The notes under the pieces: model-generated | What the model was told of the DNA's origin: nothing | The model's database searches: none | What the model saw: the letters and a program-made list of their open reading frames with translations, nothing else | Position numbers and translations under genes: made by a program | Assembly (NCBI RefSeq): GCF_030409845.1 | Contig: NZ_JAUFQQ010000005.1 | Span: 1,240,001-1,304,000, forward strand | Length of the DNA stretch: 64,000 bases | Origin: Flavobacterium branchiarum | Lineage (GTDB): Bacteria; Bacteroidota; Bacteroidia; Flavobacteriales; Flavobacteriaceae | Reading direction: 5' to 3' | In this document: piece by piece, positions 35,431-48,400 of the stretch | Layout of the letters: each line of letters begins with the position of its first letter | Numbering within the stretch: position 1 is the stretch's first letter

Positions 35431-36342
35431 TTAGAAGAATCTTGGTGAGGTTATTCTGTTATAATTATTAAAGAATTCAAATCGTAGGAATATCTCGTGT
35501 GATCCTGAATTATAATTATTCAATCTAGTTGTTTCACGGTCATAGGCATATCCTATATATAATCCATCAGTAACTTGAAATCCTACCATAGCACTCAATG
35601 CAGCACTCCATCTATAGGCTGCTCCTACTACAAATTTATCATTGAACATGAAGTTGGCAGAAAGATCTACTTGTAATGGAGATCCTTCGACCATTTTGGT
35701 TAGGACTGCTGGCTTAAACTTGATGTAAGGATCTAAATCGAATACGTATCCTGCAATTAAATAGTAATTTATTTTTTCTTTAAAAATTGCTACTTCTTTG
35801 TCTTTTTCACTATATCTGTTGGTTTCGATAAAGTTCGGCACTGACAATCCTATATATGCTTTATCTGAATGCCAATATACTCCAGCTCCAACATTAGGCG
35901 TGAATTTACTGTTTAAGTCTTGAAATTGCGGATCTCCTTGATGTTCTGGATTCAATTTATTGATGTCTAAATTGAATAGATTGGCAGTTGCTTTTATTCC
36001 AAATGATAGTTTAAAAGTATCAGAAGTTGGTATTGTATAAGACAAATCTGCCGAAAAAGTATTCTCGTTTGTTGGCCCAATTTTATCATTTACAAGCGAA
36101 ACTCCTAATCCTAAATTACTATTAGTTAGCGGTGTGTTTAGTGAAAAACTACTCGTTTCTGGTGCTCCATCTAGTCCAACCCATTGCGTACGGTAAAGTC
36201 CGAAGATGCTCATTGCTCCTCTTGAACCTGCATATGCTGGATTTATATTGATGGTATTGTACATATATTGTGTGAACTGTGCATCTTGTTGTGCATATCC
36301 CACAGCTGAGAAAAACATAAAAACTAAAACTAATTTTTTCAT
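35431..36342 (-). CDS. PorP/SprF family protein, likely partner of the giant adhesin
   Basis: 303 residues: signal peptide (to VGYAQ), then QDAQFTQYMYNTININPAYAGSRG, the classical PorP/SprF N terminus, and an outer-membrane barrel-like C-terminal region ending in an aromatic strand. SprF in F. johnsoniae is needed for surface delivery of SprB, whose gene lies just upstream of sprF. Here the protein follows the giant type B substrate gene by 61 bases, the same arrangement. It is much more conventional in sequence than the paralogue at 1742-2728. Confidence 0.93.
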   Translation of the reverse strand: MKKLVLVFMFFSAVGYAQQDAQFTQYMYNTININPAYAGSRGAMSIFGLYRTQWVGLDGAPETSSFSLNTPLTNSNLGLGVSLVNDKIGPTNENTFSADLSYTIPTSDTFKLSFGIKATANLFNLDINKLNPEHQGDPQFQDLNSKFTPNVGAGVYWHSDKAYIGLSVPNFIETNRYSEKDKEVAIFKEKINYYLIAGYVFDLDPYIKFKPAVLTKMVEGSPLQVDLSANFMFNDKFVVGAAYRWSAALSAMVGFQVTDGLYIGYAYDRETTRLNNYNSGSHEIFLRFEFFNNYNRITSPRFF

Positions 36343-36403
36343 TTACTTTTTTTTAAAAGAATAGCCTAGCCCTATTGAGCTAAGCCATTCCTATTTGTTT
36401 TTA

Positions 36404-39400
36404 CTATTTATTGATGTATAAATATCCTGCTTTTTGATGAGCATTAGATTGATTATCCTTGTATTTCAGAATATAATAATACGTTCCAACTGGCAATCCA
36501 ACTGATTGTTGAACTGTTGTACGTCCTTCTGAGAATCCTTTGAAAGCTCTATCGGTATTATTATATCCATCACGTTCAAAGACTAATACTCCCCAACGGT
36601 TGTATATCTCTACAGTATTATCTGGATAACATTCTAAACCTTGAATATAGAATCGGTCATTTTGAGAATCTCCGTTTGGCGATATTGCATTGAATACTTT
36701 AATTACACATCCTTCTACTGGAGAAACTGTTGGATTATCATCTACTTCGCTTAGATTATCTGATTTATCCTCAACTATAATTCCATGTGCACTTGTTCCA
36801 AATACTGTTGCTTGGTTCACAATTTTACCTGCATTAATATCTGATTGTTTAATAACGTAAGTACCTATGAAAGAATGCTCGTCTGTTTCATTTACTCCTA
36901 ATGATATTGGCATTCCTAACATAATAAGTCCTGGAAGTTGATCATCAATAATAACATTGAAAAGAGGTGTATTTCCTGTATTTGTAATTTTAAATTTATA
37001 CGTTATCGTTTCTCCTTCATTCGCATAACCACTTTTGTTTTCATCGTTAAACACTGCCGTTTTCACAACTGCAATAGATGGTACTTCTACAAAGATTGTA
37101 ACCTTAGCCGTAATACAACTTAATCTATTTATGGCATCACAAATTTGATACGTAAGTTCATAAGTTCCACCTGCTGTATTTGGTGCTACATCAATAGTTC
37201 CATCTACATTTAACGTAATTCCTGGTATTTTTGTTAGGTCTTTTAAAACAACAACCGATGGGTCAGTTATTTTAACACCATTCAACATATCATTATCTAA
37301 TACATTGATTACCTCTAATGATCCATTAATACCATCAGCAAAAACTACATCATCGTCATTTGCTTCGATTACTGCTGCCCCTACAACAACTATTGAAGTT
37401 ACAGTGCTACAATTTGATGGATTCGTTACTTCACATATTCTGTATTCAACATTGTAATTACCCGCTGGTGTGTTTGGAGCAACTGTTACTGTTCCGTCAG
37501 GATTCAATGTCAATCCTGTTGGTACTTTCACTAATGTTAAAATTATATCTCCTGTTTTTGTTCCAATTACAACAGTAGTTCCATTTAACGTATCGTTAGA
37601 TGTTAATGATCGTGTAATACCTCCTGTATTTCCATTAATAGATGGCGTAGTTTCTGTTACTGCATCAATGATTGGTTTACCTACTACTACTATTGAAACA
37701 ACTTTATCACAGTTTGTTGGATTAGTTACTTCACATATTTCGTATTCTACATTGTAGTTACCCGCTGGGGTATTTGGTGCAACAGTTACTGTTCCGTTAG
37801 GATTTAATGTCAATCCTGTTGGTACGTTTAATCCAGTTAATTTTACCTCTCCTGGGTTGGCTCCTATTACAACTTTATCACCATTTAACGTATCGTTAGA
37901 TGTTAATGGGTCTGTAGTACCTCCTGTATTTCCATTAATAGATGGAGTCGTTTCTATTACAGCTTCTATTTTTGGTTTAGTAACAACTACTGTAACTTTT
38001 GCTGAACTACAATTTAATACATTCAACTTCTCACATATGCTATACTCAACTTCATAATTAGCTGCTGGCGTTCCCGCTGCAACACTAATTGTTCCGTCTG
38101 CATTTAAGGTAATTCCTGTTGGATATGTACCTATTTTACTCAAAATAACTTCTGTTGGATCTACTTTGGTTCCGTTTAGTGTATCATTATCTAAAACTGA
38201 AACTGTTGTTTTCCCTCCGTCTTTTCCATTGATCTCCTCTGTGGTGTCCGTATTGGCAACAATAGGAGCTGCTATTACTTTTACTGTAACTTTTGTTGAA
38301 CTACAATTTAATACATTCAACTTCTCACATATGCTATACTCAACTTCATAATTAGCTGCTGGCGTTCCCGCTGCAACACTAATTGTTCCGTCTGTATTTA
38401 AGGTAATTCCTGTTGGATATGTACCTATTTTACTCAAAATAACTTCTGTTGGATCTACTTTGGTTCCGTTTAGTGTATCATTATCTAAAACTGAAACTGT
38501 TGTTTTCCCTCCGTCTTTTCCATTGATCTCCTCTGTGGTGTCCGTATTGGCAACAATAGGAGCTGCTATTACTTTTACTGTAACTTTTGTTGAACTACAA
38601 TTTAATACATTCAACTTCTCACATATGCTATACTCAACTTCATAATTAGCTGCTGGCGTTCCCGCTGCAACACTAATTGTTCCGTCTGCATTTAAGGTAA
38701 TTCCTGTTGGATATGTACCTATTTTACTCAAAATAACTTCTGTTGGATCTACTTTGGTTCCGTTTAGTGTATCATTATCTAAAACTGAAACTGTTGTTTT
38801 CCCTCCGTCTTTTCCATTGATCTCCTCTGTGGTGTCCGTATTGGCAACAATAGGAGCTGCTATTACTTTTACTGTAACTTTTGTTGAACTACAATTTAAT
38901 ACATTCAACTTCTCACATATGCTATACTCAACTTCATAATTAGCTGCTGGCGTTCCCGCTGCAACACTAATTGTTCCGTCTGTATTTAAGGTAATTCCTG
39001 TTGGATATGTACCTATTTTACTCAAAATAACTTCTGTTGGATCTACTTTGGTTCCGTTTAGTGTATCATTATCTAAAACTGAAACTGTTGTTTTTCCTCC
39101 GTCTTTTCCATTGATCTCCTCTGTGGTGTCCGTATTGGCAACAATAGGAGCTGCTATTACTTTTACTGTAACTTTTGTTGAACTACAATTTAATACATTC
39201 AACTTCTCACATATGCTATACTCAACTTCATAATTAGCTGCTGGCGTTCCCGCTGCAACACTAATTGTTCCGTCTGCATTTAAGGTAATTCCTGTTGGAT
39301 ATGTACCTATTTTACTCAAAATAACTTCTGTTGGATCTACTTTGGTTCCGTTTAGTGTATCATTATCTAAAACTGAAACTGTTGTTTTTCCTCCGTCTTT

Positions 39401-42400
39401 TCCATTGATCTCCTCTGTGGTGTCCGTATTGGCAACAATAGGAGCTGCTATTACTTTTACTGTAACTTTTGTTGAACTACAATTTAATACATTCAACTTC
39501 TCACATATGCTATACTCAACTTCATAATTAGCTGCTGGCGTTCCCGCTGCAACACTAATTGTTCCGTCTGCATTTAAGGTAATTCCTGTTGGATATGTAC
39601 CTATTTTACTCAAAATAACTTCTGTTGGATCTACTTTGGTTCCGTTTAGTGTATCATTATCTAAAACTGAAACTGTTGTTTTTCCTCCGTCTTTTCCATT
39701 GATCTCCTCTGTGGTGTCCGTATTGGCAACAATAGGAGCTGCTATTACTTTTACTGTAACTTTTGTTGAACTACAATTTAATACATTCAACTTCTCACAT
39801 ATGCTATACTCAACTTCATAATTAGCTGCTGGCGTTCCCGCTGCAACACTAATTGTTCCGTCTGTATTTAAGGTAATTCCTGTTGGATATGTACCTATTT
39901 TACTCAAAATAACTTCTGTTGGATCTACTTTGGTTCCGTTTAGTGTATCATTATCTAAAACTGAAACTGTTGTTTTCCCTCCGTCTTTTCCATTGATCTC
40001 CTCTGTGGTGTCCGTATTGGCAACAATAGGAGCTGCTATTACTTTTACTGTAACTTTTGTTGAACTACAATTTAATACATTCAACTTCTCACATATGCTA
40101 TACTCAACTTCATAATTAGCTGCTGGCGTTCCCGCTGCAACACTAATTGTTCCGTCTGCATTTAAGGTAATTCCTGTTGGATATGTACCTATTTTACTCA
40201 AAATAACTTCTGTTGGATCTACTTTGGTTCCGTTTAGTGTATCATTATCTAAAACTGAAACTGTTGTTTTCCCTCCGTCTTTTCCATTGATCTCCTCTGT
40301 GGTGTCCGTATTGGCAACAATAGGAGCTGCTATTACTTTTACTGTAACTTTTGTTGAACTACAATTTAATACATTCAACTTCTCACATATGCTATACTCA
40401 ACTTCATAATTAGCTGCTGGCGTTCCCGCTGCAACACTAATTGTTCCGTCTGTATTTAAGGTAATTCCTGTTGGATATGTACCTATTTTACTCAAAATAA
40501 CTTCTGTTGGATCTACTTTGGTTCCGTTTAGTGTATCATTATCTAAAACTGAAACTGTTGTTTTTCCTCCGTCTTTTCCATTGATCTCCTCTGTGGTGTC
40601 CGTATTGGCAACAATAGGAGCTGCTATTACTTTTACTGTAACTTTTGTTGAACTACAATTTAATACATTCAACTTCTCACATATGCTATACTCAACTTCA
40701 TAATTAGCTGCTGGCGTTCCCGCTGCAACACTAATTGTTCCGTCTGCATTTAAGGTAATTCCTGTTGGATATGTACCTATTTTACTCAAAATAACTTCTG
40801 TTGGATCTACTTTGGTTCCGTTTAGTGTATCATTATCTAAAACTGAAACTGTTGTTTTTCCTCCGTCTTTTCCATTGATCTCCTCTGTGGTGTCCGTATT
40901 GGCAACAATAGGAGCTGCTATTACTTTTACTGTAACTTTTGTTGAACTACAATTTAATACATTCAACTTCTCACATATGCTATACTCAACTTCATAATTA
41001 GCTGCTGGCGTTCCCGCTGCAACACTAATTGTTCCGTCTGCATTTAAGGTAATTCCTGTTGGATATGTACCTATTTTACTCAAAATAACTTCTGTTGGAT
41101 CTACTTTGGTTCCGTTTAGTGTATCATTATCTAAAACTGAAACTGTTGTTTTTCCTCCGTCTTTTCCATTGATCTCCTCTGTGGTGTCCGTATTGGCAAC
41201 AATAGGAGCTGCTATTACTTTTACTGTAACTTTTGTTGAACTACAATTTAATACATTCAACTTCTCACATATGCTATACTCAACTTCATAATTAGCTGCT
41301 GGCGTTCCCGCTGCAACACTAATTGTTCCGTCTGCATTTAAGGTAATTCCTGTTGGATATGTACCTATTTTACTCAAAATAACTTCTGTTGGATCTACTT
41401 TGGTTCCGTTTAGTGTATCATTATCTAAAACTGAAACTGTTGTTTTTCCTCCGTCTTTTCCATTGATCTCCTCTGTGGTGTCCGTATTGGCAACAATAGG
41501 AGCTGCTATTACTTTTACTGTAACTTTTGTTGAACTACAATTTAATACATTCAACTTCTCACATATGCTATACTCAACTTCATAATTAGCTGCTGGCGTT
41601 CCCGCTGCAACACTAATTGTTCCGTCTGTATTTAAGGTAATTCCTGTTGGATATGTACCTATTTTACTCAAAATAACTTCTGTTGGATCTACTTTGGTTC
41701 CGTTTAGTGTATCATTATCTAAAACTGAAACTGTTGTTTTTCCTCCGTCTTTTCCATTGATCTCCTCTGTGGTGTCCGTATTGGCAACAATAGGAGCTGC
41801 TATTACTTTTACTGTAACTTTTGTTGAACTACAATTTAATACATTCAACTTCTCACATATGCTATACTCAACTTCATAATTAGCTGCTGGCGTTCCCGCT
41901 GCAACACTAATTGTTCCGTCTGCATTTAAGGTAATTCCTGTTGGATATGTACCTATTTTACTCAAAATAACTTCTGTTGGATCTACTTTGGTTCCGTTTA
42001 GTGTATCATTATCTAAAACTGAAACTGTTGTTTTTCCTCCGTCTTTTCCATTGATCTCCTCTGTGGTGTCCGTATTGGCAACAATAGGAGCTGCTATTAC
42101 TTTTACTGTAACTTTTGTTGAACTACAATTTAATACATTCAACTTCTCACATATGCTATACTCAACTTCATAATTAGCTGCTGGCGTTCCCGCTGCAACA
42201 CTAATTGTTCCGTCTGCATTTAAGGTAATTCCTGTTGGATATGTACCTATTTTACTCAAAATAACTTCTGTTGGATCTACTTTGGTTCCGTTTAGTGTAT
42301 CATTATCTAAAACTGAAACTGTTGTTTTCCCTCCGTCTTTTCCATTGATCTCCTCTGTGGTGTCCGTATTGGCAACAATAGGAGCTGCTATTACTTTTAC

Positions 42401-45400
42401 TGTAACTTTTGTTGAACTACAATTTAATACATTCAACTTCTCACATATGCTATACTCAACTTCATAATTAGCTGCTGGCGTTCCCGCTGCAACACTAATT
42501 GTTCCGTCTGCATTTAAGATAATTCCTGTTGGATATGTACCTATTTTACTCAAAATAACTTCTGTTGGATCTACTTTGGTTCCGTTTAGTGTATCATTAT
42601 CTAAAACTGAAACTGTTGTTTTTCCTCCGTCTTTTCCATTGATCTCCTCTGTGGTGTCCGTATTGGCAACAATAGGAGCTGCTATTACTTTTACTGTAAC
42701 TTTTGTTGAACTACAATTTAATACATTCAACTTCTCACATATGCTATACTCAACTTCATAATTAGCTGCTGGCGTTCCCGCTGCAACACTAATTGTTCCG
42801 TCTGCATTTAAGATAATTCCTGTTGGATATGTACCTATTTTACTCAAAATAACTTCTGTTGGATCTACTTTGGTTCCGTTTAGTGTATCATTATCTAAAA
42901 CTGAAACTGTAGTGCTTCCTCCGTCTTTTCCATTGATCTCCTCTGTGGTGTCCGTATTGGCAACAATAGGAGCTGCTATTACTTTTACTGTAACTTTTGT
43001 TGAACTACAATTTAATACATTCAACTTCTCACATATGCTATACTCAACTTCATAATTAGCTGCTGGCGTTCCCGCTGCAACACTAATTGTTCCGTCTGCA
43101 TTTAAGGTAATTCCTGTTGGATATGTACCTATTTTACTCAAAATAACTTCTGTTGGATCTACTTTGGTTCCGTTTAGTGTATCATTATCTAAAACTGAAA
43201 CTGTTGTTTTTCCTCCGTCTTTTCCATTGATCTCCTCTGTGGTGTCCGTATTGGCAACAATAGGAGCTGCTATTACTTTTACTGTAACTTTTGTTGAACT
43301 ACAATTTAATACATTCAACTTCTCACATATGCTATACTCAACTTCATAATTAGCTGCTGGCGTTCCCGCTGCAACACTAATTGTTCCGTCTGCATTTAAG
43401 ATAATTCCTGTTGGATATGTACCTATTTTACTCAAAATAACTTCTGTTGGATCTACTTTGGTTCCGTTTAGTGTATCATTATCTAAAACTGAAACTGTTG
43501 TTTTTCCTCCGTCTTTTCCATTGATCTCCTCTGTGGTGTCCGTATTGGCAACAATAGGAGCTGCTATTACTTTTACTGTAACTTTTGTTGAACTACAATT
43601 TAATACATTCAACTTCTCACATATGCTATACTCAACTTCATAATTAGCTGCTGGCGTTCCCGCTGCAACACTAATTGTTCCGTCTGCATTTAAGGTAATT
43701 CCTGTTGGATATGTACCTATTTTACTCAAAATAACTTCTGTTGGATCTACTTTGGTTCCGTTTAGTGTATCATTATCTAAAACTGAAACTGTTGTTTTCC
43801 CTCCGTCTTTTCCATTGATCTCCTCTGTGGTGTCCGTATTGGCAACAATAGGAGCTGCTATTACTTTTACTGTAACTTTTGTTGAACTACAATTTAATAC
43901 ATTCAACTTCTCACATATGCTATACTCAACTTCATAATTAGCTGCTGGCGTTCCCGCTGCAACACTAATTGTTCCGTCTGTATTTAAGGTAATTCCTGTT
44001 GGATATGTACCTATTTTACTCAAAATAACTTCTGTTGGATCTACTTTGGTTCCGTTTAGTGTATCATTATCTAAAACTGAAACTGTTGTTTTCCCTCCGT
44101 CTTTTCCATTGATCTCCTCTGTGGTGTCCGTATTGGCAACAATAGGAGCTGCTATTACTTTTACTGTAACTTTTGTTGAACTACAATTTAATACATTCAA
44201 CTTCTCACATATGCTATACTCAACTTCATAATTAGCTGCTGGCGTTCCCGCTGCAACACTAATTGTTCCGTCTGTATTTAAGGTAATTCCTGTTGGATAT
44301 GTACCTATTTTACTCAAAATAACTTCTGTTGGATCTACTTTGGTTCCGTTTAGTGTATCATTATCTAAAACTGAAACTGTTGTTTTTCCTCCGTCTTTTC
44401 CATTGATCTCCTCTGTGGTGTCCGTATTGGCAACAATAGGAGCTGCTATTACTTTTACTGTAACTTTTGTTGAACTACAATTTAATACATTCAACTTCTC
44501 ACATATGCTATACTCAACTTCATAATTAGCTGCTGGCGTTCCCGCTGCAACACTAATTGTTCCGTCTGCATTTAAGGTAATTCCTGTTGGATATGTACCT
44601 ATTTTACTCAAAATAACTTCTGTTGGATCTACTTTGGTTCCGTTTAGTGTATCATTATCTAAAACTGAAACTGTTGTTTTTCCTCCGTCTTTTCCATTGA
44701 TCTCCTCTGTGGTGTCCGTATTGGCAACAATAGGAGCTGCTATTACTTTTACTGTAACTTTTGTTGAACTACAATTTAATACATTCAACTTCTCACATAT
44801 GCTATACTCAACTTCATAATTAGCTGCTGGCGTTCCCGCTGCAACACTAATTGTTCCGTCTGCATTTAAGATAATTCCTGTTGGATATGTACCTATTTTA
44901 CTCAAAATAACTTCTGTTGGATCTACTTTGGTTCCGTTTAGTGTATCATTATCTAAAACTGAAACTGTTGTTTTTCCTCCGTCTTTTCCATTGATCTCCT
45001 CTGTGGTGTCCGTATTGGCAACAATAGGAGCTGCTATTACTTTTACTGTAACTTTTGTTGAACTACAATTTAATACATTCAACTTCTCACATATGCTATA
45101 CTCAACTTCATAATTAGCTGCTGGCGTTCCCGCTGCAACACTAATTGTTCCGTCTGCATTTAAGGTAATTCCTGTTGGATATGTACCTATTTTACTCAAA
45201 ATAACTTCTGTTGGATCTACTTTGGTTCCGTTTAGTGTATCATTATCTAAAACTGAAACTGTTGTTTTCCCTCCGTCTTTTCCATTGATCTCCTCTGTGG
45301 TGTCCGTATTGGCAACAATAGGAGCTGCTATTACTTTTACTGTAACTTTTGTTGAACTACAATTTAATACATTCAACTTCTCACATATGCTATACTCAAC

Positions 45401-48400
45401 TTCATAATTAGCTGCTGGCGTTCCCGCTGCAACACTAATTGTTCCGTCTGCATTTAAGATAATTCCTGTTGGATATGTACCTATTTTACTCAAAATAACT
45501 TCTGTTGGATCTACTTTGGTTCCGTTTAGTGTATCATTATCTAAAACTGAAACTGTAGTGCTTCCTCCGTCTTTTCCATTGATCTCCTCTGTGGTGTCCG
45601 TATTGGCAACAATAGGAGCTGCTATTACTTTTACTGTAACTTTTGTTGAACTACAATTTAATACATTCAACTTCTCACATATGCTATACTCAACTTCATA
45701 ATTAGCTGCTGGCGTTCCCGCTGCAACACTAATTGTTCCGTCTGTATTTAAGGTAATTCCTGTTGGATATGTACCTATTTTACTCAAAATAACTTCTGTT
45801 GGATCTACTTTGGTTCCGTTTAGTGTATCATTATCTAAAACTGAAACTGTTGTTTTCCCTCCGTCTTTTCCATTGATCTCCTCTGTGGTGTCCGTATTGG
45901 CAACAATAGGAGCTGCTATTACTTTTACTGTAACTTTTGTTGAACTACAATTTAATACATTCAACTTCTCACATATGCTATACTCAACTTCATAATTAGC
46001 TGCTGGCGTTCCCGCTGCAACACTAATTGTTCCGTCTGTATTTAAGGTAATTCCTGTTGGATATGTACCTATTTTACTCAAAATAACTTCTGTTGGATCT
46101 ACTTTGGTTCCGTTTAGTGTATCATTATCTAAAACTGAAACTGTTGTTTTCCCTCCGTCTTTTCCATTGATCTCCTCTGTGGTGTCCGTATTGGCAACAA
46201 TAGGAGCTGCTATTACTTTTACTGTAACTTTTGTTGAACTACAATTTAATACATTCAACTTCTCACATATGCTATACTCAACTTCATAATTAGCTGCTGG
46301 CGTTCCCGCTGCAACACTAATTGTTCCGTCTGTATTTAAGGTAATTCCTGTTGGATATGTACCTATTTTACTCAAAATAACTTCTGTTGGATCTACTTTG
46401 GTTCCGTTTAGTGTATCATTATCTAAAACTGAAACTGTTGTTTTTCCTCCGTCTTTTCCATTGATCTCCTCTGTGGTGTCCGTATTGGCAACAATAGGAG
46501 CTGCTATTACTTTTACTGTAACTTTTGTTGAACTACAATTTAATACATTCAACTTCTCACATATGCTATACTCAACTTCATAATTAGCTGCTGGCGTTCC
46601 CGCTGCAACACTAATTGTTCCGTCTGCATTTAAGGTAATTCCTGTTGGATATGTACCTATTTTACTCAAAATAACTTCTGTTGGATCTACTTTGGTTCCG
46701 TTTAGTGTATCATTATCTAAAACTGAAACTGTTGTTTTTCCTCCGTCTTTTCCATTGATCTCCTCTGTGGTGTCCGTATTGGCAACAATAGGAGCTGCTA
46801 TTACTTTTACTGTAACTTTTGTTGAACTACAATTTAATACATTCAACTTCTCACATATGCTATACTCAACTTCATAATTAGCTGCTGGCGTTCCCGCTGC
46901 AACACTAATTGTTCCGTCTGCATTTAAGGTAATTCCTGTTGGATATGTACCTATTTTACTCAAAATAACTTCTGTTGGATCTACTTTGGTTCCGTTTAGT
47001 GTATCATTATCTAAAACTGAAACTGTTGTTTTTCCTCCGTCTTTTCCATTGATCTCCTCTGTGGTGTCCGTATTGGCAACAATAGGAGCTGCTATTACTT
47101 TTACTGTAACTTTTGTTGAACTACAATTTAATACATTCAACTTCTCACATATGCTATACTCAACTTCATAATTAGCTGCTGGCGTTCCCGCTGCAACACT
47201 AATTGTTCCGTCTGCATTTAAGATAATTCCTGTTGGATATGTACCTATTTTACTCAAAATAACTTCTGTTGGATCTACTTTGGTTCCGTTTAGTGTATCA
47301 TTATCTAAAACTGAAACTGTAGTGCTTCCTCCGTCTTTTCCATTGATCTCCTCTGTGGTGTCCGTATTGGCAACAATAGGAGCTGCTATTACTTTTACTG
47401 TAACTTTTGTTGAACTACAATTTAATACATTCAACTTCTCACATATGCTATACTCAACTTCATAATTAGCTGCTGGCGTTCCCGCTGCAACACTAATTGT
47501 TCCGTCTGCATTTAAGGTAATTCCTGTTGGATATGTACCTATTTTACTCAAAATAACTTCTGTTGGATCTACTTTGGTTCCGTTTAGTGTATCATTATCT
47601 AAAACTGAAACTGTTGTTTTCCCTCCGTCTTTTCCATTGATCGGTGTTGTTGTATCATCATTGGCACAAATAACATTATTCATAACAATTTCAGATGATG
47701 CCGGTGAAGTACATCCTGCAGCATTTCTTTCTGTAAATGTATAATTTCCTGATACAGCTGTTACCAATCCTGTGCTTGAAATATTAGCAACAGATATCGG
47801 TGGTGTAAATGTATAAGTACTTGTACTAACAAATCCTGAAATTTGGAAAGTTCCTGTAGCTGTATCACATGTTGGATGTGTTATAGTTCCTGCTTGTGGC
47901 TGAGCTGGTGTTTCTAATTTAGCCGCATTACTAAATGATGCTGATGCTGGTGATATACAACTCGCTTTTGTAGATGTAACTGTATAACCAGTTCCAATAA
48001 CCATATTACTTATTAATCCTAATGCATCAACACTTGGTCCTGCTGGATCAAAAGTATATGTATTACCTAAAACGTAATTTTTAATTTTGCTACTTGCTGC
48101 CGCTGAACACGTAGCTGTAGTAGTTGTAATTTCTGGCTGAGCTGGTGTTTCTAATTTAGCCGCATTACTAAATGATGCTGATGCTGGTGATATACAACTC
48201 GCTTTTGTAGATGTAACTGTATAACCAGTTCCAATAACCATATTACTTATTAATCCTAATGCATCAACACTTGGTCCTGCTGGATCAAAAGTATATGTAT
48301 TACCTAAAACGTAATTTTTAATTTTGCTACTTGCTGCCGCTGAACACGTAGCTGTAGTAGTTGTAATTTCTGGCTGAGCTGGTGTTTCTAATTTAGCCAC

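Noticed and set aside
38166..47465. Thirty-two identical 61-codon frames on the plus strand, 294 bases apart
   Set aside because: They are the antisense image of the adhesin repeat. The periodicity and lack of variation come from the coding repeat, and no start signals of their own are seen.
37970..47670. CRISPR-like direct repeats
   Set aside because: The repeats are 294 bp, contiguous, in frame with one long gene and without unique spacers or cas genes.
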